In this document: piece after piece, positions 10,261 to 14,303 of the stretch
Position numbering within the stretch: the first letter of the stretch is position 1
How the letters are laid out: the number at the start of each line of letters is the position of its first letter
DNA from: Entrophospora sp. SA101
Taxonomy: Eukaryota; Glomeromycota; Glomeromycetes; Entrophosporales; Entrophosporaceae
Direction: 5' to 3'
Assembly: GCA_958430865.1 (NCBI GenBank)
Contig: CAUDNR010000779.1
Coordinates: 46,372 to 60,674 of the forward strand
DNA length: 14,303 nucleotides
Translations under genes and position numbers: made by a program
Notes under the pieces: generated by a model
What the model saw: only the letters and a program-made list of their open reading frames with translations
Database searches by the model: none
Told to the model about the DNA's origin: nothing

Positions 10261-10308
10261 AATTGGATGATCAGCATCTTAGTAAAATTTCGTTTGATGC
10301 ATCCAATT
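10261..10308. repeat. Short inverted repeat AATTGGATG/CATCCAATT
   Basis: A perfect 9-base inverted repeat with 30 bases between the arms. Inner GCATC (10274) and GATGC (10296) words extend the pairing. It could be a small hairpin or the remains of a larger element. Confidence 0.45.
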
Positions 10309-10321
10309 GTAAGAAATAATT

Positions 10322-10355
10322 AATATTTATAATATTTATAATATTTATAATATTT
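10322..10355. repeat. 9-bp tandem repeat (AATATTTAT), 3.8 copies
   Basis: AATATTTAT is repeated three times exactly, followed by a partial AATATTT. It is a simple A/T minisatellite with no coding role. Confidence 0.85.
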
Positions 10356-10861
10356 TAAAGTTTTTCTTTTACATTTCATTTATTTCATTTCTACATAAAT
10401 AATGATGATTAAAATAATTAAATAATGCAAGCAAGCAGCAATAATATACAAATTGTCAAAAAGAAGAGAGATATTTAATATTATTATTAAAATGTGTCAA
10501 CAAATTGTGATTAAAATCAATATAAATAACATTACTAAATATTAACTATAAATAAGTTTTGAGTATTATGTGCAATAAAATCCAGACTTTCTTTTGAATT
10601 TAAGATCACTCAATTCAATCAGTACTTATCAAGATACAAAATATATGGTAATAGGTAAAGAATTACCACCTATCATACAATTAGATAAAGCATTCATCAA
10701 GTATATTTACAAACTTGCTTTTCAAGCTTATTAGATCTCATTTAGTGTTGGTTAATTAGTTTTAGAGAGATTTATAAAAAAACAGTTTTATGAAGTAATG
10801 GCAACATGATTTTTTTAAATATTTACTTTTGTATCTATTTTTATATTAATATTTTTTGGGA

Positions 10862-10981
10862 ATTGTTATTCGCACCCCTCCCGTGACTAAGTGTAGTAAT
10901 GTGACCAAAGAATGCCTTTAAAATGTGATGATTTTATTGGTTCATCTTTGTCTTAGTCACGGGAGGGGTGCAAATAACAAT
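10862..10981. mobile_element. MITE-like foldback element, 120 bp with 30-bp terminal inverted repeats
   Basis: The arms 10862-10891 and 10952-10981 are reverse complements over 30 bases with one mismatch, and include CACCCCTCCCGTGACTAAG, strikingly G+C-rich for this window. The inner bases (ACCAAAGAATG, then TTCATCTTTG) also pair partly, so the whole element can fold into one hairpin. It has no coding capacity. I see no clear target-site duplication in the flanks. This fits a non-autonomous DNA transposon of unknown superfamily. Confidence 0.8.
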
Positions 10982-11006
10982 CCGTCTATGAGTGAGTTGT
11001 ACATAG

Positions 11007-11640
11007 CAGGGCTGGAAATAGTACTTTAAAATCCGGATTTTCCTTTAAAAAATTTTAACTTCTGGAAAAAAAAGAGTTGCCGGATATTTTTCCTTTTCCT
11101 TTTTATTTTTTTTTGTACAGATTTCCCATCCACATAAAAAAAATTTATACTAAATAATGTATACATATATGTGTATCAATATTTTAGAAAAGAACCATAA
11201 TTTGTATCCTTTGAATTTTCTGAAGAAAAGTATTGACTTAATTAAATCTTATTTCACTGCCATTAAATTATTAAATTTAAAAATATATACACTTTAAATA
11301 TGAATTTATGTGTATTTGTTTTCCCTTATTTAAAAAAATAAATTATAAATAAATAGTATAGAATAAGAGGAATTAGATAATCTAACCACTGAAATTTGGG
11401 ATGAAGCATTTATGAATGAAACAGATATAGAAGGTTCAGATGATTTGACAATTCAAGGCTCAGATAATGATGATACTTCAAAAAGATCAAATAAAAAAAA
11501 GTGAATTAAGTGAAAACCATATTAAAATGTCAAATAAAAAAGTGCATTTTAAAAATCAGGAAGAAGTTTTCATCATGAATGGCTAAACACATATAAATGG
11601 TTAAAATATGATGCAGCAATGTTGTATGTGAATTGCGAAT
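11007..11640 (+). mobile_element. Decayed 5' part of a hAT-like transposon (BED/TTF-type transposase N-terminus)
   Basis: A CAGGGCTGGAAA string at 11007 resembles the terminal repeats of hAT elements. About 350 bases on, a coding-like stretch reads EELDNLTTEIWDEAFMNETD with an acidic tail (about 11365-11500), then after frame shifts a segment RSFHHEWLNTYKWLKYDAAM (about 11563-11622), which ends at a TAA near 11645. The SFxxEWLxxYxWLxYD pattern is what I know from N-termini of hAT transposases related to ZNF862-type proteins, just before their zinc finger. The zinc-binding cysteines look largely lost and the catalytic part is absent, because the next gene relic begins within 20 bases. This is a truncated remnant. 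Confidence 0.45.
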
Positions 11641-11658
11641 TCACATAATTTCATTTTC

Positions 11659-13617
11659 ATGTACAACAGCAATAAAGAGAATGTTTTGCCATTAGATGAG
11701 TTGGAATACCTGCTACCAGAACCACTTTTTAGAACAAGTGGATATTCTTGGGATTATCAAAAATCAAATGAATTGAGGGAACTGTTAAGAACAACCATAA
11801 CTGAATACTACAAAAATTACACAAAACAGCAACTGGATAAAAGCACCACACCACTATTTTTTATGATTGCTGGTGCAGGAGAAGGAAAATCTAGGAATGC
11901 AAATGAGTTACCAAATATATTGCATGAAGAGTTTGCTTCCCATGAAGAACTGAAAAAACGATTTGAAAATGCATTAGTATTTAACATCTCTTTTGAAAAT
12001 GGCACTAAAATAGACCTATTAGAAGAATGTAATGCTGTAACTGCCATTGCAAAACGAATGCTTTTTCAGCTAGAAAAACATAAAGGTGGCTGGATGGAAG
12101 CACTTCGAAAATATCCAGATGTATCACCAGATGAAGTAGTGTCAAAGATTGCTAAACATCAAAATGTCCAACCTAAGGATTTGACCATCATTATTGTGAT
12201 TGATGGGATGCAAGCAGCAATTCACCAGGAAGATAATGGAGTAAATAAATCATCACTATTCTATTCATGTATGACAGTTTTGAATAACTTTGCTGCATCA
12301 GGACCATTTGTGATAGGATGTTCCACAGCAACACTTAGCAGACCTTTTCATGTTTTTGTGAGTGCTTCACATCAAAAGCGAGTGTTTTTACCAATACCAT
12401 CTTTATCACCACCAAAAAGACAATGAATGCCTGTTTTTGTTAACAATAATCTTATTGACATGCTTGTTAGTGATATGGGAGGTCATGGTCGGGCATTAGA
12501 AGCACTAGATGAAGCTCTTAATGATAAAGATTTAGAAAAAGTTAGCTTTCTAACCATAATGGAAGGTGTTTATGCAAAATTATCAGATTTTTACAATGAA
12601 TGGATTAGCCAAACATCTTATTTGAAGCCAATTCTTCGTATAATTCTAACACAAGTTATAGTAGAAGCAAATAAAGTTATTCCAGGGACTAACTTAAAAC
12701 CAGAAGACTTTTCAAAACTGGGTCTAATTAAGTTTGAAAATGAAAGATTGGGGACGTCTAACCTGTCCATACATATGGCTTTGGCTTTTATCAAATGCAT
12801 CTGAGGACCCCACATTACAGAGCTGGAATTTTAAATACTACCAAGAAGTTCAACACAATGAAGATTTATCAGTACCTCCTGGATGTCAATACTGGCAGCA
12901 TTTTGAAGAGTTTATTGGAAGGATTCGAGTTTTAAAATCATAGGTTTTTGATCCTAATCAACACGTTGACTTAAAGGAACTTCATAGTGGAGCATGGCAT
13001 AATTTTGGTGACATAAAGATTATAAACAAAGCCTTAATACTAGAGAAAGCTACAGTATGGACCAGTACAAAATCAAGTAGTGGTACAAGGACAGTGCAAT
13101 GTGAAAAGGTTAATGTACAATTGGCAGAAGCATCCCATTGTATCATTAATAAACTTAAGGTGCCTTATGGAAATTGCTTTTGTCCCATTTACATTGCTAA
13201 TTTGCAAAATTTCAGTGTTGAGAGTTATCAGTGTAAATTCATTAAAGCATCTGCAGCAATCAATGAACAATTGTTTATGGAAGAATATAATAAGGCAGCT
13301 GAACCTGAGACAGATGTGTTTATCTTGTTCACAACTGGAAAATGTGATATCACATCACTTCCACCAAGGTCAGCAATTGTGAAGTGTGGAATTCATATTT
13401 TGGCCCTTTTTCTGGGTGTGCCTTTATTTATTCCCAACAAAATCCACCAAATATAAATAAAGCAGTTTACACTGTTCTGACAGCAATAACAGGGATTGGT
13501 ACAAAACGTGCAGATGTCATAATGGATGAATGAAAAAAATGTCAATTTACAGATATTGAAGATTGCAATAGGTGAACAAAAATACCAAAAGATGTATTAA
13601 CAAATTTCCATTTTTAG
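11659..13617 (+). pseudogene. Crinkler-RHS-type protein relic: P-loop NTPase, nuclease-like and HhH regions, multiple stops and frameshifts
   Basis: This resembles Crinkler-RHS proteins abundant in Glomeromycotina and oomycetes. The first open stretch (11659-12423, 255 residues) starts at an ATG and carries an ELRELLRTTITEYY helix, a Walker A motif (AGAGEGKSR, about 11868-11895) and a Walker B-like IIIVIDGM (about 12188-12210). A TGA at 12424-12426 interrupts it in frame. The second stretch runs to about 12760, where the frame moves by one base near a G4 run and continues (LTCPYIWLWLL onward) to a TAG at 12941-12943. In the same frame follows a nuclease-like region with an SYQCK motif (CAG-TGT-AAA at 13229-13237) and DVFILFTT, ending at a TAA at 13454. 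Another shift opens a helix-hairpin-helix-like piece (LTAITGIGTKRA) with TGAs at 13531 and 13573, ending at 13617. The usual Crinkler N-terminal ubiquitin-like/secretion region is not seen. No single active protein can be made from this copy. Confidence 0.7.
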
Positions 13618-13870
13618 ATTAAATCTATTCCTATTTTTTATACCTCATATTTTTCTGATTCAAGTGTCCTTTTTCATTGTGTTCTGTATCAAAAATTTTA
13701 TTTTATCATTTTTTCAACTGTTTTATTAAACAATAATAAATAAAGATTATCCTTTATTGCTCTAATTGAATTTTTATTATATAAAGAAATTTGAAAATGC
13801 TCATTCCACAAAGACCAACTTAATTGAAAAACCTTACAAAGTGAACATAAAATTATATGTATAGGAATAA
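13618..13870. other. Spacer between two relics
   Basis: A+T-rich, non-coding. It holds overlapping AATAAA words at about 13733-13745 that could end a transcript of the preceding gene. Nothing else stands out. Confidence 0.5.
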
Positions 13871-13876
13871 GTGTAT

Positions 13877-14303
13877 ATGAAAAGTAATAATAAGTATAAT
13901 GATTCTAATGAATATGAAAAAGCAATTGATTTTTTAGAAAAGGTTTGTAAATGTGGTTGCTCTTCAAGAATTCCCAAAGAGCAATTTGCAGAATTAAGGG
14001 AATCCTTTCAAGCCCTCTCTAAACCAGAACAAGACATATTTTTGATGGCACAACTTAAAGCCATGAATAGTGGATCAATAAGTACTAGTAGATGCCCTAA
14101 AAAGAAAAATAGATCTAACAAAAGAACTTTTTATCACTGAGATTACAATACACCTCTTTGTCAAGAAACTTATCTAAATATGCTAGGAATTGGCAGAACT
14201 TACTTTGAAAATATAGAAATCATCTGATAAATAATGGTCTTCTACCAAGAATTCATGGTAATATTAAAAGAATGCCTCAATGGAAAACTAAAATGGTGAT
14301 TGA
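13877..14303 (+). pseudogene. Transposon-associated protein of unknown class, N-terminal part, broken and cut by window end
   Basis: From the ATG at 13877 an 87-codon frame reads a Cys-rich segment (VCKCGCSSRIP), a helix (FAELRESFQALSKPEQDIF, LMAQLKAM), a Ser-rich turn and a basic stretch (PKKKNRSNKR), then stops at the TGA 14138-14140. The same frame continues at once with DYNTPLCQETYLNMLGIGRT. After a one-base shift near 14212 it goes on as NHLINNGLLPRIHGNIKRMP to the window end. The order CxC...LxxLSxxEQDxFLMAQLK...W/*DYxxPLCQxxYLNxLGI is one I associate with N-terminal parts of repetitive, integrase- or transposase-like proteins spread in fungi and animals, but I cannot name the superfamily. 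The TGA most simply replaces a codon such as TGG. Confidence 0.5.

Larger units (their letters stand above)
9866..10861. other. Gene-free 3' flank of the kinase gene
   Basis: No believable coding sequence. An AATAAA at 9952-9957, 86 bases after the TGA, is a candidate polyadenylation signal. The rest is A+T-rich, with a hairpin repeat at 10092-10152, another at 10261-10308 and a 9-bp tandem repeat at 10322-10355. I see nothing specific from about 10360 to 10860. Confidence 0.6.

Noticed and set aside
11817..12047. Antisense frame over the P-loop region
   Set aside because: The plus strand carries Walker A and B motifs in order; the antisense frame has no family features.
13441..13617. Ribosomal protein S13-like fragment (LTAITGIGTKRA)
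   Set aside because: The GIG motif is shared by many helix-hairpin-helix proteins, and its position directly after the nuclease-like region favours an HhH tail of the Crinkler-type relic.
1..14303. Reassigned TGA codon (for example TGA = Trp) or mitochondrial origin
   Set aside because: The long kinase-Sel1 gene uses TGG for Trp throughout its 874-codon last exon, has no internal TGA there and ends in TGA. Spliceosomal introns and nuclear-type families also argue for ordinary nuclear code.

Overview
The window looks like nuclear DNA of a filamentous fungus, most probably an arbuscular mycorrhizal fungus of the Rhizophagus/Glomus type. The reasons are very high A+T content, short spliceosomal introns (about 70-100 bp, GTAAGT/GTATG-like donors, TTTNYAG-like acceptors) and a typical gene mix: a protein kinase fused to Sel1 repeats, a WD40-like/ion-channel protein, a Crinkler-RHS-type NTPase/nuclease relic, and many transposon scraps. 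This assignment rests on recognising families, not on a database search.

Region by region. (1) 1-3391, minus strand: a five-exon gene, cut by the window's left edge, for a large protein with a repeat-rich N-terminal part and a C-terminal six-helix ion-transport domain. All four introns are phase 1 and the exons join cleanly, but one in-frame TGA (1887-1889) interrupts exon 3. (2) 3421-4944: mostly non-coding, with diverged repeats and inverted repeats. (3) 4945-5689, plus: a small gene relic encoding a charged coiled coil and a Lys/Arg-rich segment, of unknown function and with frame breaks. (4) 6129-9865, plus: a five-exon gene joining a complete TKL-like kinase domain, an Asp/Gly low-complexity tract and two arrays (8 + 6) of Sel1-like repeats. 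Its only defect is a one-base frame break at an A8 run. (5) 9866-11000: gene-free DNA with two hairpin-forming repeats and a well-defined 120-bp MITE-like foldback element. (6) 11007-14303, plus: a mosaic of decayed mobile or effector-type DNA. It holds a hAT-like transposase N-terminus, a Crinkler-RHS-type P-loop NTPase/nuclease/HhH gene with three in-frame stops and two or more frameshifts, and a transposon-associated protein of unknown class running off the right end.

The genes do not form a pathway. The pattern is two large lineage-expanded family genes (sensor/channel and kinase-Sel1) set in repeat-rich DNA. Most in-frame stops are TGA where neighbouring sequence suggests TGG or CGA, so G:C-to-A:T decay is a recurring theme. 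I see no rRNA, tRNA or CRISPR.
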